Below the pieces are notes generated by a model. It was given only the letters and a program-made list of their open reading frames with translations, was not told the DNA's origin and ran no database searches. The translations under genes and the position numbers were made by a program. From Candidatus Zhuqueibacterota bacterium (lineage in GTDB: Bacteria > Zhuqueibacterota > Zhuqueibacteria > Zhuqueibacterales > Zhuqueibacteraceae): a stretch of DNA of 64,000 bases. How positions within the stretch are numbered: the first letter of the stretch is position 1; each line of letters opens with the position of its first letter. Of this stretch, positions 17,233-26,099 are shown in pieces. The stretch is taken from contig JAKEEU010000110.1 of NCBI GenBank assembly GCA_022616415.1, forward strand, positions 1 through 64,000. Reading direction: 5' to 3'.

Positions 17233-18178
17233 TAGCACCGACGTGGCGCCGGCGGCTCCGCCGGGCAAAAGCCCCATGATTTTGCCGCGCGAAAAAATTG
17301 ATTTGATCTACGTTGCCGGCTGCGGTCGCAGCGGCTCGACACTGCTCGATGCGGTGCTCGGCGCGCACCCCGCGGTCGTGAGCGTCGGTGAAGCCTGGTA
17401 TCATGCGCGCTGGCAGGCCAACAACTTCGCCTGCACCTGCGGCGCGCCTTTCAATGCATGTGAATTTTGGCAAGCCGTCGCCGCCAAATTGCGCCAATGG
17501 AAAACCGCGGTGGCGATTACTCCGGTCACTCGTCACCGGGAAAAACTGCTTTCCGTGCTGCAGCTTTACACCGGCGCGCCGCTGCTGTCGGCCGAGCGGG
17601 TTAACCGATACGGCCGGGCGAGTTATCAGCTCTTCAAGGCGGTGCAAAGAGTTGCAGGAAAGACCGTGGTATTGGATTCGTCAAAAAATCCTTTGCGACT
17701 GCTTTATTTGTGTCTGTCAGGTTACTTCAACGTCAAGATTATCCACCTTGTCCGCGATGGCCGCGCCTATGTCAACTCGACCAGCAAGCGGGTGCAAATG
17801 CCGGCGCAAGAGGGATGGATTTCGCCGCAAAATGTCTGGCGCACCACGGGGCGTTGGATTTTGACCAATTCTTTGAGCCGTCGTGTTTGTGCCGAATTGC
17901 CGGACATACCTTCCTGCTTAATCAAATATGAAGAATTCAGCGCGGCGCCTGAAGCGGCCACCCGACGGCTCTGCGAGTTTTTGCAGCTTGAATATGGCCC
18001 GGCCATGCTGGAAGGCGCCGGAGCTGCGGCGCACAACATTTCCGGTAGTCGCTGGCGCTATCAAGCGAGGCGAGCGATTCGCTTGGATGAAGCTTGGCGT
18101 CAGGAGCTGGCTCCGCGCCGTTTGCTGGTTTTCTCGCTGTTGGGTGGATGGCTGAATCGCCAATTTGGATACCAATAA
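17225..18178 (+). CDS. Sulfotransferase-family protein (2)
   Basis: Predicted PAPS-dependent sulfotransferase, 317 residues. The 5' phosphosulfate loop is YVAGCGRSGSTLLDAVLGAHP (about residues 29-49); the 3' phosphate segment is IIHLVRDGRAYVNST, and FSAAPEAATRRLCEFL is the typical C-terminal helix region. It is longer than and only distantly related to the one at 14431, so they probably act on different positions or sugars. It overlaps the upstream epimerase gene. A small cysteine cluster (FACTCGAPFNACEFW) after the first helix is seen in many bacterial members. Confidence 0.88.
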   Translation: MFNSTDVAPAAPPGKSPMILPREKIDLIYVAGCGRSGSTLLDAVLGAHPAVVSVGEAWYHARWQANNFACTCGAPFNACEFWQAVAAKLRQWKTAVAITPVTRHREKLLSVLQLYTGAPLLSAERVNRYGRASYQLFKAVQRVAGKTVVLDSSKNPLRLLYLCLSGYFNVKIIHLVRDGRAYVNSTSKRVQMPAQEGWISPQNVWRTTGRWILTNSLSRRVCAELPDIPSCLIKYEEFSAAPEAATRRLCEFLQLEYGPAMLEGAGAAAHNISGSRWRYQARRAIRLDEAWRQELAPRRLLVFSLLGGWLNRQFGYQ

Positions 18179-18235
18179 TCCGCAGCTTCTTTTGCGTTGC
18201 GGGTCTGTCTTGCTGCAAGCTACTTTGGAGCGCCC

Positions 18236-19189
18236 ATGAGCTTTTGGAAAAATAAACGCGTTCTCGTCACCGGCGGCGCCGGCTTTCTCGGCCGCCATAT
18301 TGTGGAACGCCTGAAAAACACCGGTTGCGAATTTTTCGTGCCGCGCAAAAAACAGTTTGATTTCACGCGTTTGGAAGCCGCCGGAGAATGTTTGGCAACG
18401 TTCAAGCCGCAGGTTGTCATTCACGGCGCCGCGTATTACGGCGGCATCTGGATCAACCAGCTTTATCCGGGCCGCATTTTTTATGAGAATTTGGTGATGG
18501 GCGCCAATCTGATGGAAGCGGCGCGCCAGCACGACGTTGAGAAATTTGTTCAGATCGGCACGGCTTGCTCTTATCCGGGCTATCTGGAAAATGAGCTGGC
18601 TGAAAAAGATCTGTGGAATGGCCTGCCGCACGAGACGGTGGTGAACTACGGCATGACCAAAAAGATCCTGGCGATTCAAGCGCTGGCCTACAAAAAACAA
18701 TACGGGCTGGACAGCATTCATTTGATTCTTACCAATCTCTATGGCCCGCGCGATACGTTTCACCCGGAGCGCTCGCACGTCGTCGCCGCGCTCATCCGCA
18801 AGTTCGTGGAAGCCAAACAAAGCGGCGCGCCGGAAGTGGAAGTCTGGGGCACGGGCCGGCCGATTCGCGAATTTCTTTATGTTGATGACTGCGCCGCCGC
18901 GATTCTCCTCGCCGCCGAAAAATATGAAGCGCTCGAGCCGATGAACATCGGCACCGGCGTCGGAACCAGCATACGCGAGCTGGCCGAGTCCATCATGCAG
19001 GTCACCGGCTATCCGGGTACCATCCGTTGGAATACCAGCAAGCCGGATGGCCAAATGAAAAAAATTCTCGAGATCAGCAAAATGCGCCGGGTGTTGAATT
19101 GGCAACCACCCACTTCTTTGCGCGCCGGTCTTGAGAAGACGATCGCGTGGTATGTTGCCAATAAAGAGGAAGCGGATAATCGACTGTGA
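18236..19189 (+). CDS. GDP-L-fucose synthase-like epimerase/reductase
   Basis: SDR enzyme of 317 residues. It has VTGGAGFLGRHI at the N-terminus, YGMTKK as the catalytic YxxxK, and the fucose-synthase-like block TNLYGPRDTFHPERSHVVAALIRKF in two parts, followed by GTGRPIREFLYVDDCA. GDP-fucose synthase makes GDP-L-fucose from GDP-4-keto-6-deoxymannose, but no GDP-mannose dehydratase gene is seen here, so another related sugar is possible. The internal ATG at 18236 is preferred to the start at 18197 because it directly precedes the nucleotide-binding fold. It overlaps the flippase gene by 4 nt (GTGA). Confidence 0.8.
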   Translation: MSFWKNKRVLVTGGAGFLGRHIVERLKNTGCEFFVPRKKQFDFTRLEAAGECLATFKPQVVIHGAAYYGGIWINQLYPGRIFYENLVMGANLMEAARQHDVEKFVQIGTACSYPGYLENELAEKDLWNGLPHETVVNYGMTKKILAIQALAYKKQYGLDSIHLILTNLYGPRDTFHPERSHVVAALIRKFVEAKQSGAPEVEVWGTGRPIREFLYVDDCAAAILLAAEKYEALEPMNIGTGVGTSIRELAESIMQVTGYPGTIRWNTSKPDGQMKKILEISKMRRVLNWQPPTSLRAGLEKTIAWYVANKEEADNRL

Positions 19190-20757
19190 ACCGGGTTGAC
19201 CGTGGGACGATAAATTCCGTCGTGGCGGCCGCACCGGTGGCGCCAACTCGGGCCGGCGATTTTCCCGAACCCGCCAGGATGGCTGGCGGGAAGATCAAAA
19301 CCACCACGATGGCGAAGAGCAGCGCCGTTGTCTTCCTCGGCACCCTCATTGGCCGCGCCTTGAATTTTTTGACGCAGGTTGTTCTTTCAAATTTACTTGG
19401 CTTGAAAGCCTTTGGAACTTTTACCTATTGCAGCGCGGTGCTGAGTTTTCTCGGCGCCGCTTGCCTCGGCGGGTTCACACACACAACGGTGCGATATCTG
19501 GCCATGGCAAGAGCCAATAACCAGCCGGCCGAGATGCGAGCCGTTATCCGCCTGGCGCTGTACGTGATGGGTCTTTTGACGATGGTCGCCGGCCTGGGGT
19601 TGTATTGTTTTCGACAGCTTATCGCCAGTCGCTGGATTGGCAAACCCGAGCTCGCACCATTTCTGGGTGGGGTCGCAATGGGATTACCGGGCATGGTTTT
19701 GCTCGGGTGGGTTGGTTTTGCGCTGCGAGGTTTTCGCGACGTATCCTCCGAGGCCCTGCTGCGTAATCTGGTGCAGCCACTGGCTTTGATACTCCTCGTC
19801 GTCGTGATGGCAGGCGTCATGAAACTGACCCTCCTGTGGGCTATCGCCGCGTTATTGGTCAGCACCACCATCGCCGCCATGGTTGGCGTCTTCCGCTTGT
19901 GGCGTCATCTCCCCGCGGTTAGTTCGTTTGACCGCCCCAACGTCAGTGCGAGAGATATTCTGAAATACGCCAGCTCGATTTGGCTCACCCGGCTTTCAAG
20001 TATCCTGATGAATCAGGTCGATCGGTTGATGATTGGCGCTTTGACCACGCTCTCGCAAGTCGGCATTTACCACGCGGCGTTTCGTATTGCCGATTTTCAA
20101 ACGCTGGCGATGGGCTCTTTTGTGCCGATGTTCAGCACTGCGATTGCAGAGGCGCATGCGGCTGGTGATCGCGCCGGAATTATTTGCTATTATCGTATGA
20201 CCGTGCGATGGTCCATGCTGGTGACGCTGCCGATCTGTCTCGGCTGTTGTTTGTTCGCCGAGCCCATCTTGCGTCTGTTCGGCCCCGAGTTTGTGAAGGG
20301 CGCGCCGGTTTTGCTGATCATCGCGCTGGCATCGCTGATTGATGCCGGTGTGGGTCCGGCCGGACAATTTCTCCAGATGATGGGAAGAGAGAAAATCGAA
20401 ATGTTTTGCTTGTCCGCTGCTGCCATTTTGGCGATCGGCCTGAATGCGATTCTGATTCCAAGCTATGGCGCTTTGGGTGCGGCGTTTGGCACCGGCTCGG
20501 CGATGGTCTGTTTGAATCTGGCGCGACTGTTTGCGCTGCGCAAATTTTTAGGCGTGTTTCCTTACACGAAGTTAAGCGCCCGGCTGATTGCGGTCAGCAC
20601 GCTGGCGGCGGGATTGGCGTGGCTGGTGGCGCCAAACGGAGTCTGGGGAAAGGCGTTAACATTTGTGGCGATTTACGTAGCCGGTGCGCTTGGCTTTTGC
20701 CTGGATGCCGAGGATCGTACGATGTTGCAGCGAATTAAAAACCGGTTAAAGAAATAA
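19186..20757 (+). CDS. Oligosaccharide flippase (Wzx-like, MOP superfamily)
   Basis: Membrane protein with about 14 hydrophobic segments that would flip the lipid-linked repeat unit to the periplasm. Features are LIGRALNFLTQVVLSNLLGLKAFG near the start of the membrane domain, split over TM1, and SSIWLTRLSSILMNQVDRLMIG in the middle. The GTG at 19186 gives an unusual 40-residue polar leader encoded partly by a short hairpin (CCCGCCAGGATGGCTGGCGGG, 19270-19290). Translation may instead begin at the ATG of MAKSSAVVF near 19309. It overlaps the upstream gene by 4 nt. Confidence 0.88.
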   Translation: MNRVDRGTINSVVAAAPVAPTRAGDFPEPARMAGGKIKTTTMAKSSAVVFLGTLIGRALNFLTQVVLSNLLGLKAFGTFTYCSAVLSFLGAACLGGFTHTTVRYLAMARANNQPAEMRAVIRLALYVMGLLTMVAGLGLYCFRQLIASRWIGKPELAPFLGGVAMGLPGMVLLGWVGFALRGFRDVSSEALLRNLVQPLALILLVVVMAGVMKLTLLWAIAALLVSTTIAAMVGVFRLWRHLPAVSSFDRPNVSARDILKYASSIWLTRLSSILMNQVDRLMIGALTTLSQVGIYHAAFRIADFQTLAMGSFVPMFSTAIAEAHAAGDRAGIICYYRMTVRWSMLVTLPICLGCCLFAEPILRLFGPEFVKGAPVLLIIALASLIDAGVGPAGQFLQMMGREKIEMFCLSAAAILAIGLNAILIPSYGALGAAFGTGSAMVCLNLARLFALRKFLGVFPYTKLSARLIAVSTLAAGLAWLVAPNGVWGKALTFVAIYVAGALGFCLDAEDRTMLQRIKNRLKK

Positions 20758-20769
20758 TAATTTTTTGTT

Positions 20770-22395
20770 ATGACGAGTACAAACCGGAAACGGCGAATTT
20801 TTTGCGTTGGCTTGGATGGCGGCACGTGGTCGGTCCTGCGGCCGCTAATGACAGCCGGACATATGCCGAACCTGGCCGCATTAGCTGAACGCGGTATCAG
20901 TGGCACGCTTCATTCCACGATACCGCCGATCACGCCGGCAGCATGGAGCACTTTCATGACCGGCTGCAATCCTGGCAAACATGGCATTTTTGATTTCCAG
21001 GGCCATGATCGCCAAAAACGGGAAACTTACTTTGTGAACGCCACCTCATTGCGCGTGCCGACCCTCTGGCAAATTTTGAGCGAGCACGGCCGGCGGGTTG
21101 CCGTGGTGGATTTGCCCGTCACCTACCCACCGCCGCCAATCAACGGTGTGCTGATCAGCGGTCTCATGACGCCCAATCGGGAGACGATTTTCACCCATCC
21201 GCCAGCTCTGCGCAACGAGCTCAAAGCGCGTCTCGGTTACGAATGGCCGCTTTTGCACGAGGAAGAAGAACGCGGCAGCTTTCAAGGCGATTTCGCAGGC
21301 TTTCTAGAGCAGATGCATCTTTTCATTTCCAGCCGTATAGAGGCGATGCTGCATTTGCTGGAAAAAGAAGCATGGGATTTTACCTTTTTACAATTTCAAT
21401 GTGTCGATTTTCTGCAACACCCGTTTTGGAAATATCTCGAGGCGACGCACCCGGCCTTTCATCTTGATCGCCATCAGGAAGTCATTCGACAATTTTTTAT
21501 TCCATTAGATGAGGCGCTGGGCCGGCTGTTAACCGCGGCACGTCGCTCAATGGGTGAGGAAACACTGATGGTTGTGCTCTCCGACCACGGGTTTCAACGC
21601 CACTGTGTCCGCGTCGAACTCAACCATTGGCTGCATCAAGAAGGCTTTCTCGCTCCGCAAATCCAAGCCAGAACACTCTGGATGCGCTGGGCGGAAACGA
21701 TCCGCAAGTTGGATGTTTTGGAGTTGCGTAAAAAACTCATCCATAAATCGCGGCAGAAAGCGATGGCCAGGAGCTTGCGCAAACAATGCATCGATCATGA
21801 GCGCTCGTTGGCTTATGCCATTAGCTCTTTTTGGGGTTATCTTTATCTGAATCCACAAGCCTCGCCTCGTGACCTTCGTCGCTTGGAAGACAAATTGCGT
21901 GAATGGCGCGATCCGCAAGACGGGACCAAGATTGTCAAAAGCATTTTTCGCCGGGAGCAACTGTACCACGGTCAAGCGCTGGACCGCCTGCCGGACCTGA
22001 TTCTCGAGCCGGCGCCGGGCTATACTTTTTCTTCGAAGACTTATTTTCGCGACGGGCGGTTGTTTTCACCCGTGATTACGGATGATTTTCATGTGGGAAC
22101 CCACGAGCGTGAAGGAATCTTCGTGGTGGCGGGCCCGGAGGTGCGCAACGCCGAGCCTTGGCTGCGGGCAGAAGCGGATTTGCAGGACATGATGCCGACG
22201 CTCTTGCACTGGATGGAATTGCCGGTGCCGGGCTATTGTGACGGGCAAATACGGCACGAATGGTTTGACCATGCCGAAGTCTTGCCGCGTGTTGTGTATG
22301 ACGATTCGGCCAGAGAAATCGCCGGTGAGGTTCGACTTTCGGAATCCGAGCAGAGCGAGATAGAGCGCAGGCTGAAAACGTTGGGGTATATGTGA
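20770..22395 (+). CDS. Alkaline-phosphatase-superfamily phosphohydrolase (1)
   Basis: Predicted metal-dependent phosphodiesterase/phosphohydrolase of the COG3379 type, 541 residues. The first metal Asp is in FCVGLDGGTW (residue 16), the nucleophile region is ITPAAWSTFMTGCNPGKHGIFDF (about 53-75, two segments), and the second metal site is VVLSDHGFQ near 270. No signal peptide or membrane segment is visible, so it may be cytoplasmic. The C-terminus ends ERRLKTLGYM, a tail shared with neighbours. Such genes recur in exopolysaccharide loci, but their substrate is not established; phosphate-sugar or lipid-phosphate trimming is a guess. Confidence 0.85.
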   Translation: MTSTNRKRRIFCVGLDGGTWSVLRPLMTAGHMPNLAALAERGISGTLHSTIPPITPAAWSTFMTGCNPGKHGIFDFQGHDRQKRETYFVNATSLRVPTLWQILSEHGRRVAVVDLPVTYPPPPINGVLISGLMTPNRETIFTHPPALRNELKARLGYEWPLLHEEEERGSFQGDFAGFLEQMHLFISSRIEAMLHLLEKEAWDFTFLQFQCVDFLQHPFWKYLEATHPAFHLDRHQEVIRQFFIPLDEALGRLLTAARRSMGEETLMVVLSDHGFQRHCVRVELNHWLHQEGFLAPQIQARTLWMRWAETIRKLDVLELRKKLIHKSRQKAMARSLRKQCIDHERSLAYAISSFWGYLYLNPQASPRDLRRLEDKLREWRDPQDGTKIVKSIFRREQLYHGQALDRLPDLILEPAPGYTFSSKTYFRDGRLFSPVITDDFHVGTHEREGIFVVAGPEVRNAEPWLRAEADLQDMMPTLLHWMELPVPGYCDGQIRHEWFDHAEVLPRVVYDDSAREIAGEVRLSESEQSEIERRLKTLGYM

Positions 22396-22408
22396 GTTCA
22401 GTTCCAAT

Positions 22409-22494
22409 GCTCTTACTCGTACTCCCACTCTTACTCGCCTTTCAAACGCGAGTATGAGCAAGAGTAGGAGTAGGAGTAGGAGTACGAGTACGAG
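22409..22494. repeat. Hairpin of (G)AGTA/TACTC hexamer repeats
   Basis: CTCTTACTCGTACTCCCACTC... pairs with ...GAGTATGAGCAAGAGTAGGAG around the loop CTTTCAAACG. The right arm carries repeated GTAGGA/GTACGA hexamers (22460-22494). It separates the phosphatase gene from a glycosyltransferase gene. Confidence 0.6.
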
Positions 22495-22526
22495 TTCAAA
22501 AGATACCGAACGATCAACGCAAATTC

Positions 22527-23471
22527 ATGCAGCCCCGAATCAGCGTCGTCATCCCCGCCTACAATGCGGCGCGGTGGTTGCGACGCGCTGTGACAAGCGC
22601 GAGCGAGCAAACGTTGCGACCCGCTGAAATCATTATCGTCGATGATGCCTCGCACGATGACACCTACATCGTGGCAGAAAGTCTTGCGGCGCAACATCCC
22701 GAGATTCAGGTTTTTCGCCATGATTCCAATCGCGGACCGGCGGCAGCGCGCAATCGTGGCATTGCGGAAAGTCGAGGCGATTACGTCGCCTTTTTGGATG
22801 CCGATGACTTTTGGCTTCCGGAAAAATTGGCCAAACAAGCCGCCGCGCTGCAAACCAGCTCGGATCTCGGATTGGTGTTTACGGCCCTGCAAGAAATTCG
22901 CATGGATGGCCGCAAAATTGGTGACGTACGGTTTCGTCTGCCAAAGACGCGCGAAGGCCGGGTTGCAGCGTTGTTCCTTTTTCGTCTGAAGCTGATCACG
23001 CCGACGATGCTGATGCCCAAAAACGTTGTTGCGCAGGTCGGCGGGTTGGATGAAAGCTTGAAATATTGCGAAGATCACGACCTCTTCATGCGAATTGCTT
23101 CGGCTTATGAAATTGCCTACGTCGATGAGATTTTGGTTTGTCGCTGCGTGGTTGCCAACAGTACCTCCAACGCCGGGTCGCCATTGCTGATCGAACCGCA
23201 TTACCGCCGGTTCTTGCAGATGTCGTTGGAGCGTTTCCCGTATTTGCAACCGTGTGCTGCGACGTTTGAGGCCAAGCTGGCTTACCAGCTCGGTCGCCGT
23301 TTCCAGAAGCAGGCCGACGCGTACCAGGCACGCCGCTATTTTGCCCGCAGTTTTCGTACGCGGCCTTCGCTTAAATGTGGGCTCGCCTGGCTGACGGCCA
23401 TGTTTCCGCAACGTTGGCAATCTTGGCTTGGAGAAAAACCCTGGCGCATCAGCCGCGCTGCCGTCCGATAA
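22527..23471 (+). CDS. Glycosyltransferase family 2 (A)
   Basis: GT-A fold glycosyltransferase of 314 residues, cytoplasmic. It begins ISVVIPAYNAARWLRRAV, has IIVDDASHDDT for the nucleotide-binding Asp and YVAFLDADDFW for the DXD motif (about residue 92), then GGLDESLKYCEDHDLF for the acceptor-side base. It would add one sugar to the lipid-linked unit. The ligase/polymerase gene starts 10 nt downstream. Confidence 0.9.
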   Translation: MQPRISVVIPAYNAARWLRRAVTSASEQTLRPAEIIIVDDASHDDTYIVAESLAAQHPEIQVFRHDSNRGPAAARNRGIAESRGDYVAFLDADDFWLPEKLAKQAAALQTSSDLGLVFTALQEIRMDGRKIGDVRFRLPKTREGRVAALFLFRLKLITPTMLMPKNVVAQVGGLDESLKYCEDHDLFMRIASAYEIAYVDEILVCRCVVANSTSNAGSPLLIEPHYRRFLQMSLERFPYLQPCAATFEAKLAYQLGRRFQKQADAYQARRYFARSFRTRPSLKCGLAWLTAMFPQRWQSWLGEKPWRISRAAVR

Positions 23472-23481
23472 AGGCGCTCTT

Positions 23482-24900
23482 ATGCTTAAACTTGAAAAAC
23501 TTTTTTTCTGGACAACCCTCGCTTCGTTTGCTGTTCCGCTGTCTTTAGAGCTTAACAGTGGTTATCGTGTGCATTGCTTTGAGCTGCCGCTTTGGGGCTT
23601 GTATATCTTGTGGGGATTTCGTTTCGGCTTGCGGCTCGAGCGTCTGCGTCTGATCAAATTCGATTTCTACTTTTTTGTATTCATGATGTGGTTGGCCATG
23701 TCGCTCTCGGTTGCCAACGCCTGGGACATCGGAGCCAATAACTGGTTGCTTTGGATCAAGTGTTATCTCGTCGGGCTATATTTGCGCCACAATCTCTATC
23801 GTCTTTACCCGCTTTCGTCAGTCGTGACCTTTCTATTGGTGTTGCTCTTTCTCGAGGTTAGTTTGGGAGTTTTTCAAGGGATTACCCAATCCACCGTAGG
23901 CGCGATACAGCAATATTTTGGGCAACGCGTTGATCACATCTCCTCGTTTGATGCCGGCGTGCTTTGGGTGGTGCGCGTGCAAGGGACATTCATGCACACC
24001 AATATCCTCGGCAATTGGATCGTGATGTTGCTGCCATTGGCGGTTGTAAAAGCTCTCACCTCCACCGGTCGCGCACGAATTTTATATTGGCTGGGCAGTG
24101 GTGTGGCCTTGGTGGCATTGGCGTTAACGCTTTCACGTGGTAACTGGGGCGCTTTGGCCTTTGGTTTGATTGTGATGTCTTACGTCAGCGGCATACTTGA
24201 TTTCAAGCGGATCAATCCAGGCCGCCTCATTCTAGGTGTTTCCATCGTCGGTGTTTATTTGGCGTCCATTATTTTCACATACTCCGAAGAGATTGATTTG
24301 TTCTCTGAAGTCATTTCCCAGCGCATCACGATATTGCCCGGCAGTAACAGCGGCAGTATTCGTTATACCCTGACGCTGGCGGCGATGCAGCTCATCGAAG
24401 AGAATCCGCTTTGGGGTGTTGGCCTGGGAAAGTCCAATGAATTGCTGCATTATACCAATTACGAAATCATGCGTAGTTTTAAAGCTACCGTGCATAACAT
24501 TTTTCTGATCATTGCGTGCGAAGCCGGCCTGGTTGCGCTTGTTCTGTTCGTGGTGGTATTGTGGCAGCCGTTTAAGCATATCTACAAAATTGCCAGAAAA
24601 AAACGTCACCAAATCGGCGAAGAAGAGCGCGTTGTGTCGACTAGTTTGCTTGGCGGCTACAGCGGGCTCTTTTTTGCCATGTTCTGGTACACCGGCATGC
24701 TTGACAACAGTGAGTTGCCCCTGATCGTTGCTTTCATGAATTTCGCCCTGGGGCTTCGTGCTGTCAAAAAGCCTATCGCCAGTGCGGAAACCGTGGAGAC
24801 CGTGTCGATCCCTGGCGGCGTTGCGGCTAGCCCGCGCTTGGTAACGGCCAACAATTATACTATGGCGCAATCCATGATTGTAAGCACAGGTGTGATGTGA
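23482..24900 (+). CDS. O-antigen ligase/polymerase-like membrane protein
   Basis: Polytopic inner-membrane protein of 472 residues with about 11-12 hydrophobic segments. The Wzy_C/O-antigen ligase pattern is visible in ALTLSRGNWGALAFGLIVM and the large periplasmic loop ending ENPLWGVGLGKSNELL...TVHNIFLIIACEAGLVAL. In this cluster it would polymerise repeat units (Wzy role) or ligate the polymer. The ATG at 23482 begins the first membrane segment; the frame from 23428 overlaps the previous gene. It shares a 4-nt GTGA overlap with the next gene. Confidence 0.85.
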   Translation: MLKLEKLFFWTTLASFAVPLSLELNSGYRVHCFELPLWGLYILWGFRFGLRLERLRLIKFDFYFFVFMMWLAMSLSVANAWDIGANNWLLWIKCYLVGLYLRHNLYRLYPLSSVVTFLLVLLFLEVSLGVFQGITQSTVGAIQQYFGQRVDHISSFDAGVLWVVRVQGTFMHTNILGNWIVMLLPLAVVKALTSTGRARILYWLGSGVALVALALTLSRGNWGALAFGLIVMSYVSGILDFKRINPGRLILGVSIVGVYLASIIFTYSEEIDLFSEVISQRITILPGSNSGSIRYTLTLAAMQLIEENPLWGVGLGKSNELLHYTNYEIMRSFKATVHNIFLIIACEAGLVALVLFVVVLWQPFKHIYKIARKKRHQIGEEERVVSTSLLGGYSGLFFAMFWYTGMLDNSELPLIVAFMNFALGLRAVKKPIASAETVETVSIPGGVAASPRLVTANNYTMAQSMIVSTGVM

Positions 24901-26087
24901 GCAACGGATTGTCGAAACGCACCTCTACCGTGCTCTACTATACTTCGAGCTTCTCCATGCAAAGTGGCGCCACGCATAATTTGCTGCGAACCGCGAGAGA
25001 TATTGCCCGTGGTTCCTGGAAACGAGTGGCGTTGGCGGTACCCGAACGCGATCGTGTCGAAGTGGAACAGTGTTCCGGCGCCAATGAAATTTTCGAGAAG
25101 ATTTATTATGTGAAAAACGCTTACAAGCTCTCGTTGCGCAAAAACCCCTTTTATTATGTGCGGTACTTTATCGACACGATTCTGGCGATTCGACAACTCT
25201 CTCGCTGGCTGCGGGCCAATCCGGTCGCGGTGATTCACGCCAATGACCTGCTTGACTTTCACGCCCCCATCGCCGCATGGCTTCACGGCCGGAAGGTGGT
25301 TTGGCATTTGCGCACCGTCAGACCCATTTTCGCGGTTTGGCCCTTCTTGTGGCTGATGCAAAAGATTGCCACCCGAGTGTTGCCGGTTTCCCGGCGAACC
25401 GCTGCAAAGATGCTGGTCGCTAAAAATAAAAAAGCAACGGTCGTTTATACAAATCCCCCGGATCGAGCGCTTTTTGATCCGGAGAAATATCCGGCCGCAT
25501 CGCGGGCAGCCCTGCGCCAATCCCTGGGCATTACAAAGACGGATCCGGTCGTTGGATTTGTCGGCAAACTCGTCAAAATAAAAGGGCACGAATGGTTTCT
25601 GCGCATCGGGCAACGTGTGGTTGAGAAATATCCGAACGCGAAACTCGTCATGATCGGCGGGCCGGTTACGGGGCATGAAAAATACGCCGAATCAATCATG
25701 CAACTTGCCGGCGCGCTCAACCTGAATGGCAACCTGCTTTTTACGGGATTTCGCAAAGATGTGCCGGCGCTCATTGCCATTTTTGACGTCATGCTGTGCA
25801 CTTCGATTTATGATGATCCGTTCCCCGGCGTGGTGCTGCAAGGCATGGCTATGGAGAAACCGCTGGTCGCAACCCGTTTCGGTGGCGTTCCGGAACAAAT
25901 TGATGACGGCGTCAACGGATTTTTGGCCGACCCGCATGACACCGAGACGATGGCAGCACTGGTGATCAAGCTGCTGGCCGATCCTGCCCTGCGCCATCAA
26001 ATCGGCGCGGCAGCGCGGCGCGACGTTTACGCTAAATTTCAGGAAGATTGTTTCGCGATTAATAAAATCTATGACACGATTTTGTGA
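24897..26087 (+). CDS. Glycosyltransferase family 4 (A)
   Basis: GT-B fold retaining glycosyltransferase of 396 residues, starting at GTG 24897. The N-terminal half has the acceptor-binding segment VIHANDLLDFHAPIAAWL. The C-terminal half has VGFVGKLVKIKGHEWFLRIGQRV split at its loop, then FTGFRKDVPALIAIFDVMLC and the E-x7-E motif region GVVLQGMAMEKPLVATRFGG. It is translationally coupled to the ligase gene and followed 12 nt later by a phosphatase-superfamily gene. Confidence 0.9.
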   Translation: MSNGLSKRTSTVLYYTSSFSMQSGATHNLLRTARDIARGSWKRVALAVPERDRVEVEQCSGANEIFEKIYYVKNAYKLSLRKNPFYYVRYFIDTILAIRQLSRWLRANPVAVIHANDLLDFHAPIAAWLHGRKVVWHLRTVRPIFAVWPFLWLMQKIATRVLPVSRRTAAKMLVAKNKKATVVYTNPPDRALFDPEKYPAASRAALRQSLGITKTDPVVGFVGKLVKIKGHEWFLRIGQRVVEKYPNAKLVMIGGPVTGHEKYAESIMQLAGALNLNGNLLFTGFRKDVPALIAIFDVMLCTSIYDDPFPGVVLQGMAMEKPLVATRFGGVPEQIDDGVNGFLADPHDTETMAALVIKLLADPALRHQIGAAARRDVYAKFQEDCFAINKIYDTIL

Positions 26088-26099
26088 GAGCAGACCAAC

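Noticed and set aside
17918..19246. Long antisense open frame under the fucose-synthase-like gene
   Set aside because: The sense strand has clear SDR motifs and coupling overlaps; the antisense product is a codon-bias shadow.
22409..22494. CRISPR-like short repeats
   Set aside because: Units are only about 6 bp, with no spacers and no cas genes; the region is a single hairpin.
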